A DNA stretch of 47,066 bases from Kitasatospora sp. Root107 (GTDB taxonomy: Bacteria > Actinomycetota > Actinomycetes > Streptomycetales > Streptomycetaceae), in NCBI RefSeq assembly GCF_001424875.1, contig NZ_LMCT01000056.1, positions 93,822-140,887 on the forward strand, written 5' to 3'. The notes beneath the pieces were generated by a model that was not told the DNA's origin, did not search any database, and saw only the letters and a list, made by a program, of their open reading frames with translations. Position 1 is the stretch's first letter; each line of letters begins with the position of its first letter. Positions 47,057-47,066 of the stretch are shown one piece after another. Both the position numbers and the translations under genes were made by a program.

Positions 47057-47066
47057 CGCCGACGGG

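Noticed and set aside
1..47066. CRISPR arrays, IS elements, tRNA/rRNA genes and BldA-dependent TTA switches
   Set aside because: No regular spaced repeats, transposase motifs or cloverleaf sequences were seen when reading both strands; TTA codons were not systematically counted, so no claim is made.

Overview
The window is 47 kb of very GC-rich DNA with dense, mostly non-shadow coding on both strands. It has many GTG/TTG starts and ATGA/GTGA stop-start overlaps, two Tat-type exported proteins, F420/LLM-type and Pls-type genes, and an iron box of the DmdR/IdeR type. This points to a chromosome of the Streptomycetaceae (Streptomyces or Kitasatospora); I cannot choose the genus from sequence alone. 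I see no rRNA, tRNA, CRISPR array, transposase or phage gene.

Layout. 1-7.5 kb: the tail of an FAD/Fe-S oxidoreductase, a DHFR-like reductase, a HEAT-like protein, a VOC protein, a serine hydrolase, an orphan acetylglutamate kinase (argB) and a TPR protein. 7.5-12.1 kb: a MarR regulator with an iron box, a DUF4184 membrane protein, dihydrolipoyl dehydrogenase, a Tat-exported SMP-30-like protein, and a small ORF preceded by a long inverted repeat. 12.1-17.5 kb: a tightly overlapping five-gene operon encoding a P-loop kinase, a GH3-type acyl-amide synthetase, an LCMT-like methyltransferase, a free-standing ArgRS-like catalytic domain and an unknown protein. It sits behind nested repeats and looks like an undescribed amino-acid-conjugating pathway. 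17.5-20.8 kb: an Lrp regulator, an LLM oxidoreductase, a nucleoside deaminase, nadE and a YqeY protein. 20.8-24.7 kb: a YtrA-type GntR/ABC transporter operon and a DUF2079 membrane protein whose upstream regions share an operator-like sequence.

24.7-31.6 kb: a single-ORF fusion of a compact P450 to a PEP-mutase/isocitrate-lyase domain, divergent from an ArsR-type regulator; then an arylamine N-acetyltransferase, a MarR/SnoaL-like pair, a Tat phosphocholine phospholipase C and a PemK/MazF-like protein. 31.6-33.4 kb: a short leader ORF and mutually exclusive hairpins precede a GNAT acetyltransferase gene, followed by a divergent second translation initiation factor IF-1; this looks like a translation-stress module. 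33.4-39.0 kb: a Pls-family (epsilon-poly-lysine synthetase-like) membrane NRPS followed by an M1 metallopeptidase, with three TetR-like palindromes upstream. 39.0-47 kb: a MarR/quinone oxidoreductase divergon, an aldehyde dehydrogenase, a VanZ-response regulator-histidine kinase operon, a secreted AMIN-like protein, and an SDR lacking the usual catalytic residues divergent from a LysR regulator.

The strongest candidates for new biology are the GH3/ArgRS-like operon, the leader-controlled GNAT/IF-1 module and the P450-PEP mutase fusion. All functions are inferred from motifs and gene order read by eye; no database search was run.
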